Assembly: GCF_014207635.1 (NCBI RefSeq)
Contig: NZ_JACHIE010000004.1
Location: 150,297 to 214,296, forward strand
From: Acetobacter lovaniensis
GTDB taxonomy: Bacteria > Pseudomonadota > Alphaproteobacteria > Acetobacterales > Acetobacteraceae
DNA length: 64,000 nt
Direction: 5' to 3'
Shown: positions 45,172 through 56,273 of the stretch, one piece after another
Layout of the letters: each line of letters begins with the position of its first letter
Numbering within the stretch: the stretch's first letter is position 1
Program-made: the position numbers and the translations under genes
Notes under the pieces: model-generated
The model's input: the letters and a program-made list of their open reading frames with translations, nothing else
The model's database searches: none
What the model was told of the DNA's origin: nothing

Positions 45172-46443
45172 TCAGGCAACATCATGCAAAGCGGGACGGA
45201 ACGTATGCATACACAGCATCATAAGCGCACCAAAGCCCATACAACCAGCCATTGGTAACGAAGATGTCGCGGCAAACTGGCCAACCACCACCCCGGCCAA
45301 TGCACCAAGCACGTATTGCAACGTGCCCGCAAGGGCAGATGCTGCTCCCGCCTGAGCCGGGTGGTCGGCCAGAGCCATCATCATCGCATTGGGGAAAATA
45401 ATGCCCGTTGGCGCAAGGGCTATGACCATGGCCCCAATAACCAGCCACACCTCATACGGCCTGTACGCCACAGGCGCGTACCAACGACCCCACACGCCAA
45501 CCCCCACCATAAGCACCGTACCCAGAACCGACAGGACCACAGCCCCATACAGCAGACGGGCCGGGTCCACCCGCCCGACCAGCAGGCCATTGACCTGTGA
45601 CGCCCCGATCATGAACACGGACATGACGCCGAACAGCATGGAAAAATGCAATGGCGAAAAGTGGAAAAGCTGCACAAAAACAAACGGCGCGGCGGTCAGG
45701 TAACTGAAGCTCATAAACGTCGAAAACGCCGTGATCAGGGCGTAAATGCTGTAGCTCCTGTCCCCCAGCAGGCCCACGTAGCGGGTCAGCAGGGTCATGG
45801 CGGAAAGGCTCTGACGCTTCTGGTAAGGCAGTGTTTCAGGCAGGACCCACAGCACAAGCCCCACACAGACCAGCCCGTACACCGCCGAAGCCCAGAAAAT
45901 AATCCGCCACGACACAAACTCCACCACCAGACCACCCAGCATGGGGGCCAGAATAGGCACCACCCCCATGACCATGATCAGGCGGGACATCATGCGTGCT
46001 CCCGCCGCCCGGTCGGACACCACATCACGCACACATGCGGTGGGCACCACCAGACTGGCCGACGCCCCGATAGACGCTACAAACCGGGCAGCGGAAAACA
46101 GCGTGATATCCGGCGCAAAGGCACAGACGGCAGACGCCACCGCATACAGCACGTTCCCCACCAGCAGGGGCATGCGCCGACCATACCGGTCTGCCAGCGG
46201 CCCTACGCTCAACTGCCCGATGGCAAGCCCCACAAACCAGATGGCCAGCGTAAACTGCACATTGCCCGCACTGGTATGAAAACTCTGCTCCATGGCCGGG
46301 AAGGCGGGCAGATAAATGTCGGTGGAAATAGGCCCAACAGCAGTCAGAAACCCAAGCAGGAGGGACAGCCAGCCCGGCACACCCTGTGCAAAAACCGGCC
46401 CCGGCGCGCCCTGCACCGTGGGGGGTGAGGCAGAAGACGTCAT
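45172..46443 (-). CDS. Bcr/CflA family drug:H+ antiporter
   Basis: 423 residues with 12 spans. Motifs of the DHA1 family: SVGPLADRYGRRMPLLVG between spans 2 and 3 and DIYLPAFPAM in the first periplasmic loop, typical of Bcr/CflA. Efflux of antibiotics or sulfonamides by proton exchange is the family function. The ATG at 46443 gives a normal N-terminus; upstream starts lack support. Confidence 0.9.
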   Translation of the reverse strand: MTSSASPPTVQGAPGPVFAQGVPGWLSLLLGFLTAVGPISTDIYLPAFPAMEQSFHTSAGNVQFTLAIWFVGLAIGQLSVGPLADRYGRRMPLLVGNVLYAVASAVCAFAPDITLFSAARFVASIGASASLVVPTACVRDVVSDRAAGARMMSRLIMVMGVVPILAPMLGGLVVEFVSWRIIFWASAVYGLVCVGLVLWVLPETLPYQKRQSLSAMTLLTRYVGLLGDRSYSIYALITAFSTFMSFSYLTAAPFVFVQLFHFSPLHFSMLFGVMSVFMIGASQVNGLLVGRVDPARLLYGAVVLSVLGTVLMVGVGVWGRWYAPVAYRPYEVWLVIGAMVIALAPTGIIFPNAMMMALADHPAQAGAASALAGTLQYVLGALAGVVVGQFAATSSLPMAGCMGFGALMMLCMHTFRPALHDVA

Positions 46444-46578
46444 ACCCGGCCTTCCGGGTGCGCCGTATGAGATAAGTGCCGCAAAAAATTCATCCCATAG
46501 TGGAGAAACTGTTGAGGAACAGGGCCGGGTCCACAACAGGCAGGCACTGGTAGCCTGCCCGCACACAACGCTCCGGGC

Positions 46579-47259
46579 CTAGCCCTGCGCACTGGCCCGG
46601 GCAATACGGGCGTGCCGCCACAGCCACCAGCCCAGCACGGCAGAAAAGGCAAACAGACCGGCCCCCGCACCATACTGCCAGGCAGCCCCCACCTGCACGC
46701 CAGCCCCCAGCAGCACCGCAACGGCGTTCTGGGGCAGCGCACCCAGCAGGGTTGCCGCAACAAATGGCCATACAGCCATGCCGGACACCCCTCCGAGCAG
46801 GTTGAGCAGCAGGGCCGACCCGACAGGCAGCAGGCGCAATGTCAGAATACTCAGGAAGGGCTTATGGGTTAAAAACGCATCCAGCTTTTCAAACCGTGGT
46901 CCAAGGCGGGCCTGCGCCCATGAACGACCACCCCAGCGGGCCCATAAAAAACCGGCCATACACCCTAATGTAGACGCTAGGGTAATCATGGCAAGCCCTT
47001 CGGCCACACCGTAGGTCAGCCCCGCGGCAAAGCCGGCAACCTGCCGGGGCAGCCCAAAAGCACACCAGACCGTTGCCCCTGCCACAAACACCAGTCGGCC
47101 ACCCACGCCCGCACGCAGCATCTCCGTACTGCCCAGCACCTGTTCCAGAGCAGGCACATGCCGCAACCCGATTGCCCCCACCACCAGAATAAGCAGCATG
47201 AGCAAAGGTTTGAACACGACCCTGACGGGTTGCTCCGGTACTGGAGTGGCTGGTTCCAT
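46579..47259 (-). CDS. TVP38/TMEM64 family (VTT domain) membrane protein
   Basis: 226 residues with about five or six hydrophobic segments. The GLPRQVAGFAAGLTYG segment (about 78-93), the ASTLGCMAGFLWARWGGR stretch and the RLLPVGSALLLNLLGGVSG stretch are the conserved VTT (SNARE-associated Golgi) pattern. Relatives are DedA-like and some affect lipid scrambling or membrane potential; the role here is not known. The last codon is close to the Bcr/CflA gene but spaced by 135 bp. Confidence 0.87.
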   Translation of the reverse strand: MEPATPVPEQPVRVVFKPLLMLLILVVGAIGLRHVPALEQVLGSTEMLRAGVGGRLVFVAGATVWCAFGLPRQVAGFAAGLTYGVAEGLAMITLASTLGCMAGFLWARWGGRSWAQARLGPRFEKLDAFLTHKPFLSILTLRLLPVGSALLLNLLGGVSGMAVWPFVAATLLGALPQNAVAVLLGAGVQVGAAWQYGAGAGLFAFSAVLGWWLWRHARIARASAQG

Positions 47260-47347
47260 TCCTTGGGCGCTAGCATCTTCTTGCCGCGGCCCGCAAGCTG
47301 GCTGTAAACCCTAGCCATAAAGTTTAACCCCAGCGCAAAAGAGTGCC

Positions 47348-48430
47348 ATGCCCATCACGCCCCAGCGCCAGCAAGACATGACGCCTGCCCACCGCCGCCT
47401 GATTTCGGGCTGGCTGTTCCTTCTGTGTTTCATGTTGCTGGGCATGATCGCCATTGGCGGCGTGACCCGCCTGACCGGCTCTGGCCTGTCCATTATGGAC
47501 TGGCAGCCCGTGAGCGGCATGATCCCGCCCCTGTCCCACGCAGAATGGGAGCGGCTGTTTGCGCTGTACCAGACCATTCCCCAGTACCACCTCCAGCATG
47601 AAGGATTCGGGCTGGAAGGATTCCAGAAAATATTCTGGGCCGAATGGATCCACCGCTTCTGGGGCCGCCTTATGGGGCTGGTGCTGCTGGCACCTCTGGT
47701 CTGGTTTGTTGTCCGGGGCATGATCACCCGCCGCCTTGCCGTGCGCCTGTTCGTGTTTTTCATTCTCGGAGCGCTGCAGGGCGCCATTGGCTGGTTTATG
47801 GTGGCCTCGGGCTTTCGGGCCAACAGCACGGCGGTTGAGCCGGTACGACTCGTGCTGCATCTGAGTGCCGCCCTGCTGCTGTATGGGGCCATTCTGTGGA
47901 CTGCGTTTTCCATCCGCTGGCCCCAGCCTGAACCCACACCCTTTACACCCGGTGTCAAACTCACCCGGCGTCTGGCGTGCCTGAGCATCGGGCTGCTGTG
48001 CATCACCATTATTGCGGGCGGCTTTACGGCGGGCACCCATGCGGGCTTTTTGTTCAACACCTTCCCGCTCATGGACGGGCACCTTGTTCCGACTGATTAC
48101 GCCCAGCTTTCCCCCCTGTGGATGAACTGGATCGTCAACAAGGCCGCCATCCAGTTTGACCACCGCCTGCTGGCCACCCTGACCGCACTGAGCATTGGCG
48201 CGGTGCTGCTGGCCGGGCTGCGACGGGATGCGGGGCTTGGCCCACAGGCGCAAAACGGCATTATCCTGCTCGGCTGGGCCGTGCTGGTGCAGTACGCGCT
48301 GGGGGTTACCACCCTGCTGCTGGTTGTGCCGGTATGGGCCGGAGCCGTGCACCAGACCTTTGCCGCCGTGCTGCTGGGGGTCATGCTGTATGTGCTGCAC
48401 ACCCTGCGCCGGGGCAGGCCGCAGGGCTGA
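47348..48430 (+). CDS. ctaA: haem A synthase (CtaA/Cox15 type)
   Basis: 360 residues, eight membrane spans. It converts haem O to haem A by two hydroxylations. Typical motifs: [21 protein letters not shown] (after span 1, split here as [10 protein letters not shown] and [10 protein letters not shown]), EWIHRFWGR with a haem-ligand His, [13 protein letters not shown], and FDHRLLA near span 7. Its presence implies a haem A-containing terminal oxidase, in this window most likely the cyo/cya quinol oxidase at 18.2-22.1 kb. Opposite strand to the VTT gene. Confidence 0.93.
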   Translation: MPITPQRQQDMTPAHRRLISGWLFLLCFMLLGMIAIGGVTRLTGSGLSIMDWQPVSGMIPPLSHAEWERLFALYQTIPQYHLQHEGFGLEGFQKIFWAEWIHRFWGRLMGLVLLAPLVWFVVRGMITRRLAVRLFVFFILGALQGAIGWFMVASGFRANSTAVEPVRLVLHLSAALLLYGAILWTAFSIRWPQPEPTPFTPGVKLTRRLACLSIGLLCITIIAGGFTAGTHAGFLFNTFPLMDGHLVPTDYAQLSPLWMNWIVNKAAIQFDHRLLATLTALSIGAVLLAGLRRDAGLGPQAQNGIILLGWAVLVQYALGVTTLLLVVPVWAGAVHQTFAAVLLGVMLYVLHTLRRGRPQG

Positions 48431-48746
48431 AGCAGAGCCGAATGATTTTCCACGCCGGTCATTTTCCTGTTGCGCTGACAAAACAGGACGGTATTCTAGC
48501 GGGCATGATCTCCGACCGGTTCATGTCCGATTCCCTCAAGACCCGCGTAACAGCGGCTCAGGGCGGCGTGGCTTTTCGTCTGGACCTTCTCCTTCGACTT
48601 ATCAGCCCCTGAGCGATCCGGGTGGCCATGTGCTGCCGCGCCCAGGGGATTTTGCAAGTGAGAGCGCCTGTGTACCGCACAGGCAAACATAAGGCGTGAC
48701 AAGCCTTTGGCAGCGCCAGACCAAAGTCAATTCAGGAACATTTTTC
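48431..48746 (+). promoter_or_regulatory. leuA promoter and leader region
   Basis: 316 bp. A possible promoter is TTGCGC (48470-48475) and TATTCT (48492-48497), 16 bases apart. A leucine-rich leader reading frame follows (48505-48612). A 6-bp stem CCCCTG/CAGGGG (48606-48611, 48643-48648) followed by ATTTT could act as a terminator, and a second hairpin, GCCTGTG/CACAGGC (48666-48672, 48678-48684), lies downstream. The arrangement suggests attenuation of leuA by leucine supply. Confidence 0.5.
48505..48612 (+). CDS. putative leucine leader peptide of leuA
   Basis: 35 codons (29 if the second ATG at 48523 is used). Residues 26-32 read Leu-Asp-Leu-Leu-Leu-Arg-Leu, five leucines in seven codons just before the stop, the hallmark of a leucine-responsive leader. 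Its stop codon overlaps the left arm of a stem (48606-48648). It lies directly upstream of leuA. No strong ribosome binding site is seen and the likely promoter -10 box ends only about 8 bases before the ATG, so it may be translated from a nearly leaderless RNA. Function is inferred from codon content and position. Confidence 0.55.
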   Translation: MISDRFMSDSLKTRVTAAQGGVAFRLDLLLRLISP

Positions 48747-50336
48747 ATGTCTGCTGATCAGTCCAGCTTCAATCACCCATCCTTTGGCCGCATGACGGCT
48801 GAGCGTGTCATTATTTTTGACACCACCTTACGTGACGGCGAACAGTCCCCCGGTTTTTCCATGAACCTGGCCGAAAAGCTGCGCATGGCCGAAGCTCTGG
48901 CAACATTGGGCGTGGATGTGATCGAGGCGGGTTTTCCCGTTGCCTCCAAGGGTGACTTTGAATCCGTGAACGAAATTGCCCGCCACACCAAGGGCGCCGT
49001 TATCTGCGCTCTGGCCCGCAGTGGCGGAGCAAAGGATATTGCCGCCGCAGGCGAGGCACTGGCACCAGCAGAGCGCAAGCGTATCCACAACTTCATTTCC
49101 ACCTCCCCGCTGCACATGAAGTACAAGCTGCGCATGGAGCCGGAAACCGTTCTGGACCTGATTACCACCGGCAACACCGCCGCACGTAATCTGACAGATG
49201 ACGTGGAATGGTCCGCCGAGGATGGCTCCCGCACCGACCCTGATTTTCTGTGCCGCTGTGTGGAAGCCGCGATCAAGGCCGGGGCCACCACCATCAACGT
49301 GCCCGATACGGTCGGATACGCGACCCCCGAAGACATGGAAAAAATCTTTTCCATGCTGCGCGAACGTGTGCCGGGTGCGGATCAGGTCATTTTTTCCGCC
49401 CATAACCATAACGACCTGGGCTTGGGCGTTGCCAATACGCTGGCCTCCCTGCGCGGTGGCGCACGGCAGGTGGAATGCACCATTAACGGCATTGGGGAAC
49501 GCGCGGGGAACGCCGCACTGGAAGAAATTGTGATGGCGCTGCGCACACGCCATGACCAGTACCCCTACACCACCAGTATCCAGACCACCGACCTGCTCAA
49601 GGTCTCCCGCATGCTGGCCACCATTACCAGCTTTGACGTGCAGCCCAACAAGGCCATTGTGGGCCGCAACGCCTTTGCGCATGAAAGCGGCATTCATCAG
49701 GACGGGGTGCTGAAAAACGCCGCGACCTATGAAATCATGACCCCCGAAAGCGTGGGCTGGAGCCGGTCTTCGCTGGTTATGGGCAAGCATTCGGGCCGGG
49801 CCGCCTTCCGCGACAAGCTCAGAGCACTGGGCTATGCGGACATGGACGACACCCGCCTGAACGAAGCGTTCTCCCGCTTCAAGGATCTGGCTGACCGCAA
49901 AAAGGTCGTTTACGACGATGACATTGTCGCACTGGTTGATGATGAAGCCCGTGACCACGACCATATCCGCTTTGCAGCCCTGAGCCTGACATCCACCTCG
50001 GGCAAACCTTCCGAAGCGGACCTGACCATTCAGGTCGATGGCAAGGACGTGCAGACCAATGCCAGCGGCAATGGGCCGGTGGACGCCGCCTTTAACGCGC
50101 TGCGTCTGGCCTTCCCGCACGAAGCCCGTCTGGCGCTGTTCAGCGTTGGCGCGGTAACGGAAGGCACGGATGCACAGGCCCGCACCACGGTCCGGCTGGA
50201 AGAAGACGGTAAACTGGTTGATGGTCAGGGCGCGGATGCGGATACCGTTGTGTCCGCCGTGCGCGCCTATGTGCATGCCCTGAACAAGCTGCTGGTCAAA
50301 CGTGCGCGCACCGCGCCCGAGGCCCTGACCGCCTGA
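48747..50336 (+). CDS. leuA: 2-isopropylmalate synthase
   Basis: 529 residues. First committed step of leucine synthesis: acetyl-CoA plus 2-oxoisovalerate to 2-isopropylmalate. The catalytic TIM barrel has FDTTLRDGEQSPG (about residues 23-35), the metal-binding HNHNDLGLGVAN and NGIGERAGN, and the C-terminal LeuA regulatory domain that binds leucine begins at about residue 395. AGGAA at 48734-48738 lies before the ATG at 48747, fixing this start. Preceded by a leucine-rich leader. Confidence 0.96.
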   Translation: MSADQSSFNHPSFGRMTAERVIIFDTTLRDGEQSPGFSMNLAEKLRMAEALATLGVDVIEAGFPVASKGDFESVNEIARHTKGAVICALARSGGAKDIAAAGEALAPAERKRIHNFISTSPLHMKYKLRMEPETVLDLITTGNTAARNLTDDVEWSAEDGSRTDPDFLCRCVEAAIKAGATTINVPDTVGYATPEDMEKIFSMLRERVPGADQVIFSAHNHNDLGLGVANTLASLRGGARQVECTINGIGERAGNAALEEIVMALRTRHDQYPYTTSIQTTDLLKVSRMLATITSFDVQPNKAIVGRNAFAHESGIHQDGVLKNAATYEIMTPESVGWSRSSLVMGKHSGRAAFRDKLRALGYADMDDTRLNEAFSRFKDLADRKKVVYDDDIVALVDDEARDHDHIRFAALSLTSTSGKPSEADLTIQVDGKDVQTNASGNGPVDAAFNALRLAFPHEARLALFSVGAVTEGTDAQARTTVRLEEDGKLVDGQGADADTVVSAVRAYVHALNKLLVKRARTAPEALTA

Positions 50337-51600
<1,264 letters not shown>

Positions 51601-51656
51601 CGCCCCGGTTCAGCCACCCCGGCCACTTTGCGGTACGTGGCTGAATCTGGTTCTTC

Positions 51657-52604
51657 ATGCCGTCAGATAGTAAGGGCATCCGGTTTTCCATGGTCCCGGT
51701 TTCCATTCAGGTAAGACAGGCATTGAGCAAACTGGTTCTGCCAGTTCTGCTGCTCATGTCTGTCGGGATCATTATTGCCGGGCAGGCTGACCGCCCTTTG
51801 GCAGACAGGGCACGCATGCGCGTGGCTGACGTGCTTGCCCCCCTGTGGGGCCTGCTTTCACGCACGCAGACCGACAGCCAGCGCTTTGTGCACGGGATAC
51901 AGGAAGCCCGTAATCTGGCGGAGGAAAACCACCGTCTGATCGCTGAAAACGCCAATCTGCGACGATGGTACGATGTGGCGGTCTCCCTCGCACGGGAAAA
52001 TGACGCCCTCAAAACCGAACTGCACTGGGTGCCCGAACCCACACCCGCATTTGTAACAGGCCGTGTGGTGGCCGATAGCGGGGGGATTTACGCCCGCGCC
52101 GTACTGCTGGTGGCCGGGACAACCAGCGGTGTGCAGGCTGGCAACATAGCACTGGCCTCCAGCGGGCTGGCCGGACGGGTTACGGAAGTTGGCGCACATG
52201 CCGCGCGCATCCTGCTGATTACCGACATTGCCAGCCGCCTGCCGGTGGAGCTGGAATCCAGCCATGCCGCGGCCATTATGGTGGGGGACAACTCCCCCCT
52301 GCCCCGCCTACTCTATTATTCGCAGGATACCCGCCCCATAGAGGGTGAGCGGGTTGTGACCTCCGATCAGGCTGGGGCTTTTCCCTCCGGTATTCCCATT
52401 GGCAGCGTACATTACCTGCACCCCGGCCAGCCCGTGGTGCAGCCTTTTGCCCGGCTGGACAGGCTGACCATGCTGCGCGTGTTTGACTTTGGGCAATCCG
52501 AAATAGAACCACCAGAAGCTCCCGGCCATGTGCCCCTGACCCGCCCGCACCGCGCCCTGACGCTGCCGTTTAAAACCCTGCTTGGTCCGGGGCAGGAGGG
52601 ATAA
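51657..52604 (+). CDS. mreC: rod shape-determining protein MreC
   Basis: 315 residues. One N-terminal membrane span (about 26-44), a periplasmic coiled coil (about 70-115, ...AENANLRRWYDVAVSLARENDALK) and the MreC beta domain (about 120-275). It links cytoplasmic MreB with the periplasmic wall synthases. Starts 56 bp after mreB and ends 4 bp before mreD. The C-terminal 40 residues are Pro-rich and probably unstructured. Confidence 0.93.
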   Translation: MPSDSKGIRFSMVPVSIQVRQALSKLVLPVLLLMSVGIIIAGQADRPLADRARMRVADVLAPLWGLLSRTQTDSQRFVHGIQEARNLAEENHRLIAENANLRRWYDVAVSLARENDALKTELHWVPEPTPAFVTGRVVADSGGIYARAVLLVAGTTSGVQAGNIALASSGLAGRVTEVGAHAARILLITDIASRLPVELESSHAAAIMVGDNSPLPRLLYYSQDTRPIEGERVVTSDQAGAFPSGIPIGSVHYLHPGQPVVQPFARLDRLTMLRVFDFGQSEIEPPEAPGHVPLTRPHRALTLPFKTLLGPGQEG

Positions 52605-52608
52605 CGGC

Positions 52609-53172
52609 ATGTCTGACCCCCACCAGCCCCGCTGGGAACATGATACCGGAACCCAGCTCACATCCCGCCAGCGACTCGACCGCACGGCACGGCATCTTCT
52701 GCCGTCCGTTTTTACGGCGCTGGTCATTATTTTTTTCTCGGGCCCTCTGACCGTTCCCGGAGCGGCGGAGTTGCTCCCGGCCATTGTTATCAACACGATT
52801 TTTTTCTGGTCCGTGTGGCGGCCCTCCGGCATGCCCTCACTGGCCGTGTTCCTGCTTGGACTTTTTATGGACCTTGTGGGGTTTACACCGCTGGGGGTGA
52901 GCGCCTTTATTCTCTTACTGGTGCATGGCATTGGCAGTTATGCCCGTTTTGGTCTCATGCGGATGAATTTTTTAGTGGTGTGGTGCCTGTTTGGACTGGT
53001 AGGAGCGGCTGCAGCGGCATTGCAGTGGGCGCTGGCCTGCCTGTTCCGGCTCCATCTGCTTGATCCCGCACCCGCCTTTTTTGAAGCCTTGCTCTGCATA
53101 GGGGTCTATCCGTTGCTTTCCGCCACTTTCTCGTGGTTCCTGCACATTCTGGACGAGAAGGACGCGCCATGA
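52609..53172 (+). CDS. mreD: rod shape-determining membrane protein MreD
   Basis: 187 residues with five or six membrane spans. GMPSLAVFLLGLFMDLVGFTPLGVSAFILL (split: FLLGLFMDLV, TPLGVSAFIL) is the conserved MreD core. The ATG at 52609 has GGAGGG just upstream (52595-52600) and lies 4 bp after the mreC stop; the upstream in-frame start would overlap mreC. Part of the Rod complex. Confidence 0.9.
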   Translation: MSDPHQPRWEHDTGTQLTSRQRLDRTARHLLPSVFTALVIIFFSGPLTVPGAAELLPAIVINTIFFWSVWRPSGMPSLAVFLLGLFMDLVGFTPLGVSAFILLLVHGIGSYARFGLMRMNFLVVWCLFGLVGAAAAALQWALACLFRLHLLDPAPAFFEALLCIGVYPLLSATFSWFLHILDEKDAP

Positions 53173-53178
53173 CCGCAT

Positions 53179-53184
53179 GGGAGG
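53179..53184 (+). promoter_or_regulatory. ribosome binding site deciding the mrdA start
   Basis: GGGAGG, 7 bases before the ATG at 53192. An in-frame ATG at 53177 overlaps this site and is therefore unlikely. Confidence 0.65.
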
Positions 53185-53191
53185 CGCTCCC

Positions 53192-55114
53192 ATGTGGCTA
53201 AAGCGGCGTAAACGCGATAACCGCCGCTTGATGCCGATCCGGGATCAGAAGGACCCGGCGCGCGGTGTCTTTACCCGCCGCGCCCTGCTGTGCATGGCGG
53301 TACAGGCCGGGGCCATGGGCGAACTGGCGCGCCGCCTGTACCATATCCAGATCAATGATGGTGACCACTATGCCCGCATGGCGGCCAACAACCGCATAAG
53401 CAAGCGCCTGCTTGCCCCGCCGCGTGGCCGCATTGTGGACCGTTACGGCATTGCCCTTGCCAACAACAAGGAAAACTGGCGCGCACTCCTGATGCCGGAG
53501 GAAACAACCGATGTGACCGGCACCATAGAGCGCTTTTCCACCCTGATCCCGCTTGATGAACGTGACCGCAACCGCATTGCGCGCGAGATGCGCCACCAGC
53601 GTCGGTTTGTACCCGTGATGCTGCGGGACTTCCTCTCCTGGGATGAAATGGCGCGAATCGAACTCAACGCGCCTTCTCTGCCCGGTGTGCTGATTGATGT
53701 GGGCACACGCCGCGTGTACCCCGAAGGGGAACTGCTGGCCCATATTATCGGCTATGTTGCCCCCCCTAACGAGAGCGACGTAGCGCATTCCACCCTGCTG
53801 GCCCTACCGGGCATGCGGGTTGGCCGCGCGGGCATAGAACAGAATCAGGACGAGAAACTGCGTGGCACCGCAGGTTCGGTGGAAATGGAGGTCAACGCCG
53901 TTGGCCGCGTGATTTCCGAGCTGAACCGCGAGGAAGGTGTGCCGGGGGAAGAAATCTCCCTGACCATAGACCGCGGGCTGCAACAAAGGGTGCTCAACCA
54001 CATAGGGGACCAGACCGCCTCCGCCGTGGTGCTGGACTGCCATAATGGCGAGGTGCTGGCCATGGTCAGCACGCCCTCGTTCGATCCATCCCTGTTTGAT
54101 AGCGGCGTCAGCCACGCACAATGGATTGAATGGACCAACAACCAGCACACCCCACTTATTAACAAGGCTGTGGCAGGCGTTTACCCGCCCGGCTCCACCT
54201 TCAAACCCGCCGTGGCCATGGCCGCACTGGAGTCGGGGCTGATCTCCCCCACTGACCGGGTTTTCTGTCCCGGTCATCTGGATGTGGGGGGCACGCGCTT
54301 CCACTGCTGGTCACGCTGGGGGCATGGGTCTGTTGACCTGCATCTGGCGCTCAAATACTCCTGCGACGTTTATTTTTACGAAATTGCCCGCCGGATCGGC
54401 ATGGACCGTATTGCCGAAACCGCACACCGCATGGGCCTTGGCGTACCGCTGGATATTGAACTCCCCCATACCCGCACGGGCCTCATCCCCACCCCCGCAT
54501 GGCGGCAGGCCCACCACCACCACTGGAACGGGGGGGATACCATTGTCAGCGGCATCGGGCAGGGGTTCATTCAGGTTACCCCCCTGCAACTGGCCACCTA
54601 CACCGCCCGGATGGCCACCGGCCGGGCCGTGCAGCCCCATCTTATGCGCGCCATTAATGGCGAGATCAGCCCGATGGCCAGCCCCGAGCACTGGCCCAGT
54701 CTGGACATGCCCGAAAAATATCTGGAAGCCCTGCGGGCAGGCATGTTTGCCGTGGTGAACGAACCCCACGGCACGGCCCCCAAGGCGCAGCTTGACCTGC
54801 CGGGCATGACCATGGCGGGTAAAACGGGTTCGGCTCAGGTGCGCCACGTCTCCCGCGCATTGCGTGAGAGCGGGCACTTCAACTCCGCCAACCTGCCGTG
54901 GGAATACCGGCCCCACGCGCTGTTCATCTGCTTTGCCCCGTATGATGCGCCCCGCTACGCCGTATCGGTCGTGATCGAGCACGGCAACGCAGGGGCAGAC
55001 GCCGCCGCACCACTGGCACGCAACATCATGCGCGACACGCTCCTGCGCGACCCTTCCAACCACACCACACCCCCGCCTGAAAGCGTGGCCGCTGTGGATG
55101 ACAGCTTTGAATAA
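53192..55114 (+). CDS. mrdA: penicillin-binding protein 2 (elongasome transpeptidase)
   Basis: 640 residues. Cross-links peptidoglycan during cell elongation. One membrane anchor near residues 26-44 (CMAVQAGAMGELARRLYHI), a pedestal domain (about 55-245) and the transpeptidase domain with the active-site SxxK in YPPGSTFKPAV, the SxN-type SCD in LKYSCDVYF, and KTG in MAGKTGSAQV. Start chosen by GGGAGG at 53179-53184. Overlaps rodA by 17 bp. Confidence 0.94.
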   Translation: MWLKRRKRDNRRLMPIRDQKDPARGVFTRRALLCMAVQAGAMGELARRLYHIQINDGDHYARMAANNRISKRLLAPPRGRIVDRYGIALANNKENWRALLMPEETTDVTGTIERFSTLIPLDERDRNRIAREMRHQRRFVPVMLRDFLSWDEMARIELNAPSLPGVLIDVGTRRVYPEGELLAHIIGYVAPPNESDVAHSTLLALPGMRVGRAGIEQNQDEKLRGTAGSVEMEVNAVGRVISELNREEGVPGEEISLTIDRGLQQRVLNHIGDQTASAVVLDCHNGEVLAMVSTPSFDPSLFDSGVSHAQWIEWTNNQHTPLINKAVAGVYPPGSTFKPAVAMAALESGLISPTDRVFCPGHLDVGGTRFHCWSRWGHGSVDLHLALKYSCDVYFYEIARRIGMDRIAETAHRMGLGVPLDIELPHTRTGLIPTPAWRQAHHHHWNGGDTIVSGIGQGFIQVTPLQLATYTARMATGRAVQPHLMRAINGEISPMASPEHWPSLDMPEKYLEALRAGMFAVVNEPHGTAPKAQLDLPGMTMAGKTGSAQVRHVSRALRESGHFNSANLPWEYRPHALFICFAPYDAPRYAVSVVIEHGNAGADAAAPLARNIMRDTLLRDPSNHTTPPPESVAAVDDSFE

Positions 55115-56273
55115 CCCCATCCGTTTTCACAAACGCCTGTTACGGGCCGAGCCCAGCTTCCGCCTGATGGCCAAGCTGTGGCGGATAAGCTGGCTTTATG
55201 TGCTGCTGATCTGCGCGCTGGCCGGTGTTGGCTACGTCACCCTCTATTCCGCCGCAGGCGGTGTGCCTTACCCGTTTGCAGCCCCGCAGGCCGCGCGTTT
55301 TGCCGTTGGCCTTGTGCTGATGGTCACCATTGCCATGCTGCCCCCCCACCTGCTCATGCGGGCATCATGGGGGATGTATGCGCTTTCGCTCGTACTGCTG
55401 GTTGCGGTCCTGCACATGGGTCACGTTGGCAAAGGGGCCGAGCGCTGGCTCATGATCGGGGGGCTTCAGGTACAGCCTTCCGAATTTGCCAAGATCGCCC
55501 TTGTCACCGTGCTGGCCACATGGTTTTCACGCATGGATTATGCCCGCATGGGCAACCCGCTCTGGCTTATTCCCCCCGCTTTTATGGTGCTGGTGCCTGT
55601 CGGACTGGTGCTCAAGGAGCCCAATCTGGGCACGGCGGTCATTATCGGGGGTATTGGCGCGTCCCTGTTTTTTACGGCGGGCATGCGACTCTGGCAGATT
55701 ATTCTGCTTATTCTGCCATTGCCCTCCCTTGTGCAATTTGCCTACGGGCACCTGCATGACTACCAGAAGGCGCGCATTACCACCTTCCTCCACCCCGAAA
55801 ACGACCCACTTGGAGCAGGCTACAACATTATCCAGTCCAAGATTGCCCTTGGGTCTGGCGGCATGTGGGGGCAGGGCTACCTGCATGGCTCGCAGGGGCA
55901 ACTGAACTTTCTGCCCGAAAAGCAGACAGACTTCATTTTCACCATGATTGCAGAAGAATGGGGCTTTATCGGTGCTTCTGCCGTGATTGCCCTGCTGGTG
56001 CTGCTGATTATGGGCGGCATGATCATGGCCATACGTTGCCGCAACCGTTTTGGCCGGTTGATTGCTCTTGGCATCAGCATGAACTTTTTCTTTTACTGTC
56101 TGGTCAACCTCTCCATGGTCATGGGAGCGATTCCGGTCGGGGGGGTACCCCTGCCACTGGTCTCCTACGGAGGATCGGCCATGCTGAATGTCATGCTGGG
56201 GTTTGGCCTTCTCCTCTCAACATGGGTCCATAGAGACACACGGCTGGACGAAAGCAACAGTCGCATGGCCTGA
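55098..56273 (+). CDS. rodA: RodA/FtsW-family peptidoglycan glycosyltransferase
   Basis: 391 residues with ten membrane spans. SEDS-family glycan polymerase partner of PBP2. Conserved SEDS segments: GKGAERWLMIGGLQVQPSEFAK (split GAERWLMIGG and QPSEFAKIAL), DYQKARITTFLHPENDPLGAGYN (KARI...FLHPENDPLG) with a catalytic-loop Asp, and the C-terminal GVPLPLVSYGGSAML. The start lies inside the end of mrdA, indicating coupled translation; it closes the elongation cluster. Confidence 0.94.
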   Translation: MTALNNPIRFHKRLLRAEPSFRLMAKLWRISWLYVLLICALAGVGYVTLYSAAGGVPYPFAAPQAARFAVGLVLMVTIAMLPPHLLMRASWGMYALSLVLLVAVLHMGHVGKGAERWLMIGGLQVQPSEFAKIALVTVLATWFSRMDYARMGNPLWLIPPAFMVLVPVGLVLKEPNLGTAVIIGGIGASLFFTAGMRLWQIILLILPLPSLVQFAYGHLHDYQKARITTFLHPENDPLGAGYNIIQSKIALGSGGMWGQGYLHGSQGQLNFLPEKQTDFIFTMIAEEWGFIGASAVIALLVLLIMGGMIMAIRCRNRFGRLIALGISMNFFFYCLVNLSMVMGAIPVGGVPLPLVSYGGSAMLNVMLGFGLLLSTWVHRDTRLDESNSRMA

